Assembly: GCF_017921815.1 (NCBI RefSeq)
Contig: NZ_JAGEMM010000002.1
Coordinates: 558,001 to 622,000 of the forward strand
Reading direction: 5' to 3'
Source: Microvirga antarctica
Lineage (GTDB): Bacteria; Pseudomonadota; Alphaproteobacteria; Rhizobiales; Beijerinckiaceae
Length of the DNA: 64,000 bases
Shown here: in pieces, positions 26,914-35,723 of the stretch
Position numbering within the stretch: position 1 is the stretch's first letter
Layout of the letters: every line of letters begins with the position of its first letter
Position numbers and translations under genes: made by a program
Notes under the pieces: generated by a model
Database searches by the model: none
What the model was told of the DNA's origin: nothing
What the model saw: only the letters and a program-made list of their open reading frames with translations

Positions 26914-28424
26914 AGCGAATCCCCTTGGTCAAATGCTTCGGAACGGCGGCGTGAAATAGTCGGAATGGCAATCGCTGCCATCATGACGACAGCAAGCAGG
27001 AGGAAGCTGAGGCTGAGCGGTCGCGTGATGAGAACCGTCCAGTCGCCGCGCGAGATCAGCAGCGCACGTCTCAGGTTTTCTTCCATGGCGGGGCCAAGGA
27101 CGAAGCCGAGCAGCAAGGGCGCGGGCTCGCAGTTGAGTTTGATGAAGATGTAGCCCAGAGCGCCGAAGCCGACCGCCAGAGCCACCTCGAACACCGAGTT
27201 GTTGAGACTGAACGCGCCGACGCAGCAGAAGAACAGGATGGCGGGGAACAGCAGCCGGTAGGGGATTTTCAGCAACTGCACCCAGATGCCGACCAGCGGC
27301 AGGTTAATGATGAGAAGCATGAGGTTGCCGAACCACATGCTGGCGATGAATCCCCAGAAGAGGTCAGGCCTCTGGGTCATCACCTGCGGCCCGGGCTGGA
27401 TTCCGTGGATCACCATTGCGGCGAGCATCATCGCGATCACGGGATTCCCCGGAATGCCGAGGGTCAGGAGCGGCACGAAGCTCAACTGGGCGGCGGCGTT
27501 GTTGGCGGATTCAGGACCGGCCACTCCCTGGATCGCGCCCCGCCCGAAGGTCGAGGGGTCCTTGGCCACCTGTTTCTCGAGCGCATAGGAGCCGATCGAG
27601 GCCAGCATGGCGCCGCCCCCCGGCAGCAGGCCGAGGATCGCGCCAAGGCCGGTTCCCCTGATGATGGGACCGATGGAATCGCGGAATTCCTGCATGCTCG
27701 GGAGCAATGAGCCGATGGTGCGGGTCATCACGTCCCGCCGCTCGGGCCGTTCCAGATTGGCGATGACTTCCGCGATACCGAACAAGCCCATGGCGACCGG
27801 CACGAAGCCGATACCGTCATAAAGCTCCGACACGCCAAAGGTGAAACGCGGGGTCGCGGAGTTGACGTCCATGCCGATGAGCCCGAGCGCCAGGCCGAGC
27901 AGCATCATGGCGAGCGCTTTCAACAGCGACCCTTGGGCGAGGACGACCGCGGCGACCAGTCCGAGAACCATCAGGGAAAAATATTCGGGCGCGGAGAAAC
28001 GAAGCGCCAGGGTTGTCAGCACGGGTGCGAACAGCGCGATCATCAGGGTGCCGACGCAGCCCGCAAAGAACGAGCCGATCGCCGCAATGGAGAGGGCTGC
28101 GCCGGCGCGTCCGCGCCGCGCCATGGCGTGGCCGTCGATCATGGTGACCATCGACGAGGTTTCGCCCGGCAGGTTCACCAGGATGGCAGTGGTCGATCCG
28201 CCGTATTGCGCGCCGTAATAGATGCCCGACAGCATGATGAGCGCAGCCAGTGGCGGCAGGTAGTAGGTGATAGGCAGCAGCAGGGCCATCGTGGCCAACG
28301 GCCCGATGCCGGGCAGGACGCCGATCAGCGTTCCGAGCAGGGCACCGATCAGGCAGAACAACAGGTTGGAAGGCGTCGCCGCAATGGCGAGGCCGTCGGC
28401 GAAATGGCCGAGGATTTCAATCAT
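26910..28424 (-). CDS. tctA: TTT-family large membrane subunit
   Basis: A 504-residue integral membrane protein of the TctA family with about 11-12 hydrophobic helices. The conserved N-terminal segment GVLPGIGPLATMALLLP and the following YYGAQYGGSTTAILVNLPGE (given in two parts: YYGAQYGGST and AILVNLPGE) are the family signature, and a second GLLPGGGAMLASIGSYA copy occurs in the middle, reflecting the internal duplication. It moves the substrate with an ion gradient. It follows tctB by four bases and overlaps tctC. Together the three proteins form a complete tripartite tricarboxylate transporter. Confidence 0.94.
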   Translation of the reverse strand: MIEILGHFADGLAIAATPSNLLFCLIGALLGTLIGVLPGIGPLATMALLLPITYYLPPLAALIMLSGIYYGAQYGGSTTAILVNLPGETSSMVTMIDGHAMARRGRAGAALSIAAIGSFFAGCVGTLMIALFAPVLTTLALRFSAPEYFSLMVLGLVAAVVLAQGSLLKALAMMLLGLALGLIGMDVNSATPRFTFGVSELYDGIGFVPVAMGLFGIAEVIANLERPERRDVMTRTIGSLLPSMQEFRDSIGPIIRGTGLGAILGLLPGGGAMLASIGSYALEKQVAKDPSTFGRGAIQGVAGPESANNAAAQLSFVPLLTLGIPGNPVIAMMLAAMVIHGIQPGPQVMTQRPDLFWGFIASMWFGNLMLLIINLPLVGIWVQLLKIPYRLLFPAILFFCCVGAFSLNNSVFEVALAVGFGALGYIFIKLNCEPAPLLLGFVLGPAMEENLRRALLISRGDWTVLITRPLSLSFLLLAVVMMAAIAIPTISRRRSEAFDQGDSL

Positions 28425-28428
28425 GGCG

Positions 28429-28878
28429 TCAATCCGACCAGGGCCAAAGGGGAAGCGGGACGCCGAGCCCCACGGAGAAAACCAGTGCCGCGAAAATCGC
28501 CAGCGCCGCCGCTGCGATCAGCGCCTCGCGAAGTCGCGCCTCGTGATCGGCAAAACTTGCGGTGACGACCAGCACCAGGGTGGCGAGGAAAAGTCCGCCG
28601 GTCCTGATCAGCGCGGCGAAGGCTCCGGTCGCGACGAGGACCATGAGAAGCGGGCGCAAGGCGGGCGTTGGCGCGGGCGTGAATTGCTGCAGACCGCCGC
28701 GAATGGCGATGATGGCCCCGATCACAGCCATGATCCCGAACAGGCCGACCGGCATGTAACCCGGGCCCATCTGGCGCGCTGTGCCGATGTCGTACGCGGT
28801 CGACGCAACGGCGCCGATCAGGCCGATGGCGAGAAACAGAAGGCCGGAGAGAATGTCTTGAACGTTGCCCCGCGCCAT
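28429..28878 (-). CDS. tctB: TTT-family small membrane subunit
   Basis: A 149-residue protein with four hydrophobic helices, as in TctB. The N-terminal ILSGLLFLAIGLIGAVASTAYDIGTARQMGPGYMP pattern (key part ARQMGPGYMP) is the family signature. The ATG at 28878 is preceded by AGGAGCC at good spacing; a longer frame to 28956 reaches into the amidohydrolase and is unlikely. TctB packs against TctA and is required for transport. The gene begins 11 bases after the amidohydrolase stop. Confidence 0.9.
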   Translation of the reverse strand: MARGNVQDILSGLLFLAIGLIGAVASTAYDIGTARQMGPGYMPVGLFGIMAVIGAIIAIRGGLQQFTPAPTPALRPLLMVLVATGAFAALIRTGGLFLATLVLVVTASFADHEARLREALIAAAALAIFAALVFSVGLGVPLPLWPWSD

Positions 28879-28889
28879 GTGCCCGGCTC

Positions 28890-30341
28890 CTATGAAACGA
28901 TGGGCCGGATCGGCAGGGCCATGGGAGCCAGCGCATCCGTGTCGCGACCGGCCCAATCCTTCGAGGCCGTGCCGACCATGGCCCGCTGCTGGCCCTGTTC
29001 GACGCGGGCGAGAGCATCGTCCTGATCGAGGGTCAGGACCTTGCCATTCTCAACCAGTTGCCGGCCGTCGACGAAGACATCGCGAACGGCGCGATCCCCG
29101 GCCTCGAAGATGAAGTTGCGCAGCGGCTCCCGCAGGGGGCGCATGGCCGGGCAATCGAGGTCGACGAGAACGAAATCGGCCTTCGCTCCTACTACGAGCT
29201 TGCCGATGTCATCGCGCTTGAGGGCCCTCGCGCCGCGGGTGGTGGCGGCGCCGAACAGCTCCTCGGACGGCAGCGAGGCGACGGACCGCCCCGCAACCCG
29301 CGCCATGGTCGAGGCAAGGCGCAATTCTTCGGCCATGTTGTGCGGAAACGTATCGGTCCCGATGACCACGTTCACACCTGCGTCGAGATAGCTGCGCATA
29401 CCCTGGAGGATCGCACCGCGCCGGGAGAAAACCGTCGGGCAATGCGCGACCGATGTCCCGCTCGACCCCAGCCGCGCGATGTCGCGCTGCTCGGGCCAAT
29501 TGATCCAGCTATGGCTGTCCACATAGACCGCGTGACCGAGGATGGTGCGCGGCCCGAGCAGGCCGAGTTTCTCGATCCACTCGATCGGCGTGCACCCGTG
29601 GCGTCGGACGATCTCGAAGAACTCCGTGTGGCTCTGGGATATGTGAAGGGTCAGCGGCAGGTCACGGCGGACGGCCTCATCCATGGCGTCGCGCAGCAGC
29701 TCTGGCGTGCAGGTATCGACCTGGGCGGGCGCCAGCATGCCACTGAGCCGGCCCGATTGATCGGCCGCAACCTCGTCGAGGACGGCAAGGGCCGCCGCAA
29801 ATTCCCGTCGTCCCTGCTCAAGGTCCCATCGATACTCGACGGCGTGACCGTTTGCAGTCGTCCATGTGGCGTCCTTGAACATCGGCGCCACCACGGCCCG
29901 AATGCCGCTGCGGCTCAGGACGTCGAGCCATCCGACATACGGAAACGACAGGTCCGTGATGGTGGTGCAGCCGCTGAGCAGCAACTCGCACAGGGCGGCC
30001 TCGGCGCAGGCGACCTTTGCGTCGACGTCGGAGACCCAGACGCTCAGATACTCGAAGAGAGTGCTGCCATAGAGCAGGGGACTGCCAATTTCCTCTGTCA
30101 GGCCGCGCCGCATCGTTTCAGTGGAGGGATGGCAGTGCAGATTGATCAGGCCCGGCATCAGGAAGAGACGGCGTCCGTCAATTTCGCGATCCACGGGGCC
30201 GGTCCAAACGGGGCCGACGGACAGGATTGCTCCGGAATCGTCAAAGACAAAATCCGCATCCTGCAAATAGACGTGGCGACCTTCGGCTTCGCTCCACGCG
30301 ATCGTCCAGGCGGCGCTCCGGATGGCGGTGACTTTACGCAA
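28890..30341 (-). CDS. Amidohydrolase family protein (TRZ/ATZ/cytosine-deaminase type)
   Basis: A 483-residue metal-dependent hydrolase. The metal motif HxH is HCH at residues 69-71 (PGLINLHCHPS), followed by LTLHISQSHTEF, ILGHAVYVD and GTDTFPHN, which supply the remaining metal ligands and the Asp base. N- and C-terminal beta-sandwich parts (GRRLFLMPG; VVGAKADFVLVDLD) match chlorohydrolase/deaminase relatives. Such enzymes deaminate or hydrolyse ring amines, imidazolones or dechlorinate triazines. The start is TTG at 30341, with GAGG before it; no suitable ATG lies before the HxH. First gene of the operon, 84 bases from a palindromic operator-like site. Substrate unknown. Confidence 0.85.
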   Translation of the reverse strand: MRKVTAIRSAAWTIAWSEAEGRHVYLQDADFVFDDSGAILSVGPVWTGPVDREIDGRRLFLMPGLINLHCHPSTETMRRGLTEEIGSPLLYGSTLFEYLSVWVSDVDAKVACAEAALCELLLSGCTTITDLSFPYVGWLDVLSRSGIRAVVAPMFKDATWTTANGHAVEYRWDLEQGRREFAAALAVLDEVAADQSGRLSGMLAPAQVDTCTPELLRDAMDEAVRRDLPLTLHISQSHTEFFEIVRRHGCTPIEWIEKLGLLGPRTILGHAVYVDSHSWINWPEQRDIARLGSSGTSVAHCPTVFSRRGAILQGMRSYLDAGVNVVIGTDTFPHNMAEELRLASTMARVAGRSVASLPSEELFGAATTRGARALKRDDIGKLVVGAKADFVLVDLDCPAMRPLREPLRNFIFEAGDRAVRDVFVDGRQLVENGKVLTLDQDDALARVEQGQQRAMVGTASKDWAGRDTDALAPMALPIRPIVS

Positions 30342-30870
30342 AAAGGCCTCGTGGTCGAGTGGTGTCTCGCCAGGTCGCGGGGACCGTCGAGGGAGGCCTA
30401 AAACTTAACAGCGACACAAAAGTTTGTCTAACGATTATACAGCCCGTGGATGACAAACCTCGGCATTCGCGGCCGTGCCTTTTTCGAAAGCACGAAGGGT
30501 TGATCGCAGGCGCGATCGACCATCCCTTGAGCACGGGGTGCCCGCATACGGTGCAATCGACCAGGGAAAAAGGTTTGCTTTCGATCGGTCTCGTTGCAGT
30601 CGAGACTCCGATCGTTCACCGCAGAACAGGGGACTGGCGCAATCCGCCCCCCCGGAGCGAATCGAAGGCTTTCCATTGCAAGCGCGAGCCACGCCTGATC
30701 GCAACAATGCTGCGATGACGCTTCCATTCTGGACAATCAATGTCAGGGCGGCCCGAGACGCGCTGTTGGGCCGAGAGGGTGTCGCCACACCTCGACACCG
30801 ACGACTAGCAGAACGCTCGCTGTTCCACTTTTCCGCCAGGCTGAACGGCCTGTCAGCCGAAGGGGTTGCG
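30342..30870. other. Gene-free region upstream of the amidohydrolase operon
   Basis: 529 bases without a believable gene; reading frames here are short and of odd composition. It holds the promoter/operator region of the - strand operon (see 30425-30441). It also forms the downstream flank of the small gene at 30871-31128, which is transcribed in the same direction. I saw no terminator-like hairpin with a T-run. Confidence 0.5.
30425..30441 (-). promoter_or_regulatory. GntR-type palindromic operator overlapping a TATAAT box
   Basis: The + strand reads TGTCTAACGATTATACA, an imperfect palindrome of form TGTnTAAnnnTTAnACA (12 of 17 positions symmetric). On the - strand it contains a perfect TATAAT (30439-30434), 93 bases before the amidohydrolase TTG. 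The spacing and sequence resemble GntR/FCD-type operators placed over the -10 box, which would repress the operon until the substrate binds the regulator. No good -35 box is seen, and no GntR gene lies in the window. Confidence 0.5.
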
Positions 30871-31128
30871 TCAGGCCCGCGTCAGGCGGCGAGCATTGGC
30901 TCTCACGTGCTTGCGGTAGCCGCGCACAACCTTTTCAGCTGAGCCGCCGGTCGCCATGGTGATGGCCGCCTCCGTCGCTGCCAACACCTTCTCGGAGATC
31001 ATGCGCGAGTTCTCCGCCGTGCTGCCGCGACCGGTGGCCATCATCGTCATGCGCGTCATGATCACTGAATTCGACTCGACCGCCAGCATCGACAGATCGG
31101 ACGCAAGTTTCATCCAGGATTTCATCAT
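30871..31128 (-). CDS. Small conserved-looking helical protein
   Basis: An 85-residue, probably all-helical protein. It contains SWMKLASDLSMLAVESNSVI, a Met-rich middle (MTRMTMMATGRG) and a basic C-terminus (VVRGYRKHVRANARRLTRA). The composition and heptad-like spacing recall short proteins common in Hyphomicrobiales that I associate with phasin-like or unassigned function, but I cannot name a family. No signal peptide or membrane helix is clear. ATGs at 31128 and 31125 are possible; neither has a strong ribosome site. Frames extending upstream are Ser/Pro-rich and unlike coding sequence. Confidence 0.6.
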   Translation of the reverse strand: MMKSWMKLASDLSMLAVESNSVIMTRMTMMATGRGSTAENSRMISEKVLAATEAAITMATGGSAEKVVRGYRKHVRANARRLTRA

Positions 31129-31386
31129 TGGCACGATCCAGTTCGACGGAGAGTGAAAGACAGGCTGTCGCGACGGCGGGAGAAAAAGGGGTTGGCCGGG
31201 GTCGGAGAGCGAAGACGCTTCAGGAAAGGGTTGAGAAGGGCAAGTGGTTCCGAAACAAAACGCGGGCGCACATTGCGGCCACACTTCATCCACAGGCCCC
31301 CACAGTTTAAATTCCTAACGCCCTTCGGGTAAGGAGTCGTTAGTCGTGCGGGTCTAGATCGTCCGCATTGCCCAAGGACAGTTGCC

Positions 31387-31488
31387 ATGCCGGACACAGA
31401 CGAGAAATCCGAAACCAGACTTCTCAAGATCATATACCTGACGCAGGTGATATTCTTCGCCATTGGGATCTGGAACTACACGCATTAA
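31387..31488 (+). CDS. Possible 33-residue single-pass membrane peptide
   Basis: ATG at 31387 follows AAGGA at a good distance, and the frame ends with TAA at 31486-31488. The N-terminal third is charged (MPDTDEKSETR) and the rest is one hydrophobic segment (LLKIIYLTQVIFFAIGIWNY). This is the layout of small inner-membrane proteins. I do not recognise a family. It lies alone between the helical protein and anmK, which run on the other strand. Confidence 0.4.
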   Translation: MPDTDEKSETRLLKIIYLTQVIFFAIGIWNYTH

Positions 31489-31575
31489 CGGCGTCTGTCT
31501 CCGCCGCAAACGGAGGGGCAGAGCCGTGCTCCATGCACACGTCCGGTTCGCGAAGGATCGGACGCCCCATGACAA

Positions 31576-32694
31576 TCATGCCGGTTGGGCGATCCGTCCC
31601 CCGGTCATGGGCGTCTTCACCCCGGTGGTCAGGGGGAAGCTGATGGGCAAGCCCCGTAACGCCCGCACGGCAAGAAACGCGAAACATTCCGCCTCGACGG
31701 CGTCACCTCTCCAACCGACAGCTTCCGCCAGAACGGGTTCGACCCCCGCTCGCTGCCGGATGGCTGCGACCAGGGTCGGGTTGCGCCGCCCGCCACCGCA
31801 CAGGATCAGTTGGTTCGGGCGCTGGGGCAGCAGATCCAGGGCTTTGCCCACCGCGCCCGCCGTGAAGGCTGTGAGCGTGGCGGCGCCGTCGGCGACACTG
31901 AGGCCGTCCGCCATCGTGGCGGTGAAGTCATTTCGATCGAGCGATTTCGGTGACGGCGCAGACAGGTAGGGGTGTTGCAGCAAGCGCCCCAGTCGCTCCT
32001 CGTCCACTGTTCCCGTGGCAGCCAGGGCCCCGTCGCGGTCCATGTCGCCAAGTCCGTGTCGGCGCATCCAGTCATTCAGAGGGGCGTTGGCGGGCCCGGT
32101 ATCGAAGGCCACCATCGTGTCACCGTTCCACCAGGTGATGTTGCTCACGCCGCCCAGATTGAGAACGGCGGCGTTCGCCTGCTGGCCCAGACGGCGCATG
32201 AGCGCCACATGATAGCTCGCCGCCAGAGGGGCGCCCTGCCCACCGGCTTTCATGTCGGCGCTGCGGAAATCGTACGCGACGGTCGCGCCAACGAGATCGG
32301 CCATCAGCTTGCCGTCCCCCAGCTGGCGCGTCTGGCCGACGCGGCTTGCTGTCGGGGCCCGGTGCAGCATGGTCTGCCCGTGAAAACCGACGACACCGAT
32401 ATCCTTCGGGCTGAGGTTATAGTCGGCCAAAAAGGCGATCACGGCCGCGGATTGGGCGCGGGTCAGGGCGTCTTCCGCCTGCGCAAAAATCGCCGGCTCC
32501 GGGCCTTCGAACGCCCAGTCCCGCGCCTTCTCCATGGCCTCACGGAGAATGGGGCCGAGTGCGACGGGGTAGGGCGCGAGAGTCCACGGGCCGAATTCCT
32601 GGATCTCGACGCCATCGGTCCGGATCAGCGCAATGTCGATGTTGCCGTCAAGGACCGTGCCGGTCATCAGACCAATCGCCCAAATCGCGTCCAT
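31576..32694 (-). CDS. anmK: Anhydro-N-acetylmuramic acid kinase
   Basis: A 372-residue sugar kinase of the AnmK family, of normal length. It phosphorylates and opens 1,6-anhydro-MurNAc to MurNAc-6-phosphate in peptidoglycan recycling. The N-terminal [18 protein letters not shown] is the ATP phosphate loop with the catalytic-region Asp (GTSLDG in most relatives, GTVLDG here). [25 protein letters not shown], and [14 protein letters not shown] are further signature blocks. [17 protein letters not shown] motif closes the second domain. The gene stands alone, divergent from the peptide-importer operon. Confidence 0.93.
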   Translation of the reverse strand: MDAIWAIGLMTGTVLDGNIDIALIRTDGVEIQEFGPWTLAPYPVALGPILREAMEKARDWAFEGPEPAIFAQAEDALTRAQSAAVIAFLADYNLSPKDIGVVGFHGQTMLHRAPTASRVGQTRQLGDGKLMADLVGATVAYDFRSADMKAGGQGAPLAASYHVALMRRLGQQANAAVLNLGGVSNITWWNGDTMVAFDTGPANAPLNDWMRRHGLGDMDRDGALAATGTVDEERLGRLLQHPYLSAPSPKSLDRNDFTATMADGLSVADGAATLTAFTAGAVGKALDLLPQRPNQLILCGGGRRNPTLVAAIRQRAGVEPVLAEAVGWRGDAVEAECFAFLAVRALRGLPISFPLTTGVKTPMTGGRIAQPA

Positions 32695-33137
32695 TCGGTT
32701 TCACTCCGCATGTAGTCGCCCATCGCCAAGCGGGGCGGGTGATCATGGTCTGCGTATACCGCCCGCTGCCCAGGTTGGGCAAACGTGAACATCCGAAAAG
32801 GGAGCCGATGGGGCGACAGAGTTAAGATGTCTCGACGCGGCACCTGGCTTTTGTTGCGCGCCGCAGGGTCGTCCCAGGCGTCTGAAGTGGCGTCCGTTAT
32901 ATAGAACGACGGGAGGGCGAGCACGGAGAAGAAATTCCGGGCATCCGACGCGGATGAAGAAAGGTGTTTTCCTGCGGGTGGCTGAATCGGGGTGAGGGGG
33001 AATGGAATTCTCCAAAGCTGCTACGATAGAGAAGAAAATGCGTTGCCGTCGGGTTCTGTAAAAAGAACATTCTCGTTGACTCCGGCGAACCAATTCGTAA
33101 GCTCTGCTGACCTATCGAGAAGAAGGATATTTGTCAG
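32695..33137. other. Divergent intergenic region anmK / peptide importer
   Basis: 443 bases without a gene. Two imperfect palindromes ending in GAAC are visible: GTTATATAGAAC at 32896-32907 (10 of 12 symmetric) and GTTCTGTAAAAAGAAC at 33053-33068 (arms GTTCT/AGAAC). They may be operators for an IclR- or LysR-type regulator of the importer operon; no such regulator gene is present. AAGGA occurs about 14 bases before the importer ATG. Confidence 0.35.
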
Positions 33138-34739
33138 ATGCGCCTCACCCGCCGTCACGCTTTGCTGTCCGCAACCGCCTTTGCGGCGAGCGCGTTTCTT
33201 CCTCGCGGCGCCTTCGCGCAGGCGACGCCCAAGCGCGGTGGCGTGCTCACGGCGCATCTTGGGTCTGAGCAGCGTATCCTGAACCCGGCTTTGCGCGCCT
33301 CCACCGGCGTGTATCTTATCACCAGCAAGATCATGGAGGCGCTCGTCGACCTCGACGCCAGCGGCAATCCGGCGCCGGTCTTGGCCGTGAGCTGGGATGC
33401 CGCGCCCGACGGCAAGACCGTAACGTTCAAGCTGCGCGAGGGTGTCAGCTGGCACGACGGCAAGCCGTTCACCTCTGCCGACGTCCAGTACACCGCCATG
33501 GAGATGTGGAAGAAGCATCTCAACTACGGCACGCAGCTCCAGCAGTTTCTCGAAGCGGTCGACACGCCGGACGCCCACACGGCGGTGTTCCGCTACGCGC
33601 GTCCGATGCCGCTCAATCTTCTGCTGCGGGCGCTGTGCGATCTCGGCTACATCGCCCCCCGTCACGTGTTCGAGGGAACGAACATTCTCGAGAACCCGGC
33701 CAATACCGCGCCGATCGGCACCGGGCCCTTCAAGTTCGTGCAATACGAGCGCGGCCAGTTCATCATTGCCGAGCGCAACCCGACCTATTGGCGCAAGGAT
33801 TTCCCGTATCTCGAGCGGATCGTCTGGCGGGTCATCACCGACAAGTCGGCGGTCGCGGCTGCCCTCGAGACGGGGCAGATCCAGCTCAGCTCCTATAACG
33901 GCCTGTCACTGTCCGATCTCGACCGTCTCAAGAGCGACAAGCGCTTCGAGGTGTCGACCCGCGGCATCGAGGCCAACGCCTTCAACAACACGCTGGAGTT
34001 CAACACCCGTCGCAAGGAGCTGTCGGATGTCCGCGTCCGTCGCGCCATCGCCCACGCGGTTGACGTGGACTTCTTCATCGAAAACTTTCTCTACGGTCAG
34101 GCCAAGCCCGCGACCGGTCCGATCCCGTCGTCGTCGCCCGCGTTCTATCCCGCCGGCAAGCCGCCCTATCCATTCGACAAGAAGAAGGCCCAGGCGCTGC
34201 TCGATGAGGCAGGCTACAAGCCCGGGCCTGACGGCACCCGCTTCTCGCTCAAGCTCGTTCCCATCATGAACGGCGAGGATGTCCCGCTGCTCGCCACCTT
34301 CATCCAACAGTCCCTGGGTGAGATCGGCATCAAGGTGGAGATCGTCCAGCTCGACGTCGCCGGCGCCCTCACGACCGTCTATCGCGACTGGAATTTCGAC
34401 CTTGCGACAGGCTGGCACCAATATCGCGGCGATCCGGCCGTCTCCACGACGGTCTGGTACCGGTCCGGCTCGCCCAAAGGCTCGCCGTGGACGAACCAGT
34501 TCGGTTGGCAATCCGACAAGGTCGATCAGCTCATCGACCAGGCCGCGAGCGAAATCGACCCGGTCAAGCGCAAGGCGCTCTATGCGGATTGGGTTTCGGT
34601 GGTCAACGAGGAGATCCCGGTCTGGATGATCACCGAGCGCCAGTTCTTCGCGGCCACGAACAAGCAGGTGCAGAACCATCACAACGTCCCGCGTTGGGAT
34701 TCCAGCGATTGGCACGACACCTGGATCGCGTCATCCTAA
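33138..34739 (+). CDS. ABC importer substrate-binding protein, family 5
   Basis: A 533-residue periplasmic binding protein of the peptide/nickel/opine class (SBP_bac_5). The N-terminus MRLTRRHALLSATAFAASAFLP ends in AFAQA and carries a twin-arginine, so Tat or Sec export is likely (motif RRHALL at residues 5-10). The hallmark KLREGVSWHDGKPFTSADV appears near residue 98, and GTGPFKFVQYERGQF and the C-terminal EIPVWMITERQ are typical. It captures an oligopeptide- or amino-acid-derived ligand for the two permeases and the fused ATPase that follow. The ligand is unknown. Confidence 0.93.
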   Translation: MRLTRRHALLSATAFAASAFLPRGAFAQATPKRGGVLTAHLGSEQRILNPALRASTGVYLITSKIMEALVDLDASGNPAPVLAVSWDAAPDGKTVTFKLREGVSWHDGKPFTSADVQYTAMEMWKKHLNYGTQLQQFLEAVDTPDAHTAVFRYARPMPLNLLLRALCDLGYIAPRHVFEGTNILENPANTAPIGTGPFKFVQYERGQFIIAERNPTYWRKDFPYLERIVWRVITDKSAVAAALETGQIQLSSYNGLSLSDLDRLKSDKRFEVSTRGIEANAFNNTLEFNTRRKELSDVRVRRAIAHAVDVDFFIENFLYGQAKPATGPIPSSSPAFYPAGKPPYPFDKKKAQALLDEAGYKPGPDGTRFSLKLVPIMNGEDVPLLATFIQQSLGEIGIKVEIVQLDVAGALTTVYRDWNFDLATGWHQYRGDPAVSTTVWYRSGSPKGSPWTNQFGWQSDKVDQLIDQAASEIDPVKRKALYADWVSVVNEEIPVWMITERQFFAATNKQVQNHHNVPRWDSSDWHDTWIASS

Positions 34740-34743
34740 CGTG

Positions 34744-35715
34744 ATGCGCGTTCTTTATCTCGCCCTGCGCCGTCTGGCGGCCAGCCTGCCCACGCTCTTC
34801 GTGGTGCTGGCTGGCCTTTTCCTGCTGTTGCAACTCGCCCCCGGCGACACGGTCGACGCGCTCGTCGCCCAGATGGGCGGCGGCGATGCGGTGATGATCG
34901 AGGAACTGAGGCGGTTCTACGGCCTCGATGTATCGGTGCCCGTGCAGCTTGGACGGTATGTGTGGCGGCTTCTCCAACTCGATCTGGGATATTCGGCGAT
35001 CTATGGCAAGCCGGTGTCAACGGTGATCCTTGAGCGTCTGCCGGCCACGCTCCTGCTGATGGGATCGGCCCTCAGTTTCGCGTTCGCGGGTGGCATGGCG
35101 CTTGGGGTCGTGGCCGCGCGCAAGGTCAACCGGTGGCCCGATACCTTGATCTCGACCCTGGGGTTGATCTTCTACGCCACGCCGTCGTTCTGGTTCGGCC
35201 TGATGGGGATCGTCATCTTCGCGGTCAATCTCGGCTGGCTGCCGGCTGGTGGCCTCGAGGAAATCGGCGCGGGTCATTCGGGACTGCGCCGCCTCGTCGA
35301 TATCGGGTGGCATCTTCTCCTTCCGACCCTGACCCTCGCGCTGATCTTCCTCGCCACCTATCTCCGGATCATGCGCGCCTCGATGCTGGAAGTGCTCAAC
35401 CTGGACTTCGTGCGCACCGCCCGGGCAAAGGGCCTGAGTCCCGGTCGCGTGGTGCGGCGGCACGTGATGCGCAACGCTCTGTTGCCGATGGTGACGCTGG
35501 TCGGGCTGCAGGCCGGCACCATGCTCGGGGGCTCCATCGTCGTCGAGAGCGTCTTCGCGCTGCCGGGACTGGGGCGTCTTGCCTACGAATCCGTCGTGCA
35601 GCGCGACCTCAATACTCTACTCGGGATCGTGTTCGTGTCAGCGCTGTTGGTGATTGCCGTCAACTTCATCGTCGATCTCCTCTATGCGCGCCTCGATCCG
35701 CGCATCGTCACCTGA
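34744..35715 (+). CDS. ABC importer permease, DppB type
   Basis: A 323-residue inner-membrane permease with six hydrophobic helices. N-terminal LRRLAASLPTLFVVLAGLFLLLQLAPGD is the standard DppB start, and the cytoplasmic EAA loop RTARAKGLSPGRVVRRHVMRNALLP (core ARAKGLSPGRVV) contacts the ATPase. GGSIVVESVFALPGLGRL is the conserved segment before the last helix. ATG at 34744 is preceded by an in-frame GTG at 34741; neither has a strong ribosome site, so translation is probably coupled to the binding-protein gene, whose stop lies a few bases upstream. Confidence 0.93.
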   Translation: MRVLYLALRRLAASLPTLFVVLAGLFLLLQLAPGDTVDALVAQMGGGDAVMIEELRRFYGLDVSVPVQLGRYVWRLLQLDLGYSAIYGKPVSTVILERLPATLLLMGSALSFAFAGGMALGVVAARKVNRWPDTLISTLGLIFYATPSFWFGLMGIVIFAVNLGWLPAGGLEEIGAGHSGLRRLVDIGWHLLLPTLTLALIFLATYLRIMRASMLEVLNLDFVRTARAKGLSPGRVVRRHVMRNALLPMVTLVGLQAGTMLGGSIVVESVFALPGLGRLAYESVVQRDLNTLLGIVFVSALLVIAVNFIVDLLYARLDPRIVT

Positions 35716-35723
35716 GGCCGGTC

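Noticed and set aside
30428-30942. Several frames of 100-155 residues upstream of the amidohydrolase
   Set aside because: They lack ribosome sites and have Arg/Ser/Pro-rich composition; they overlap each other on both strands.
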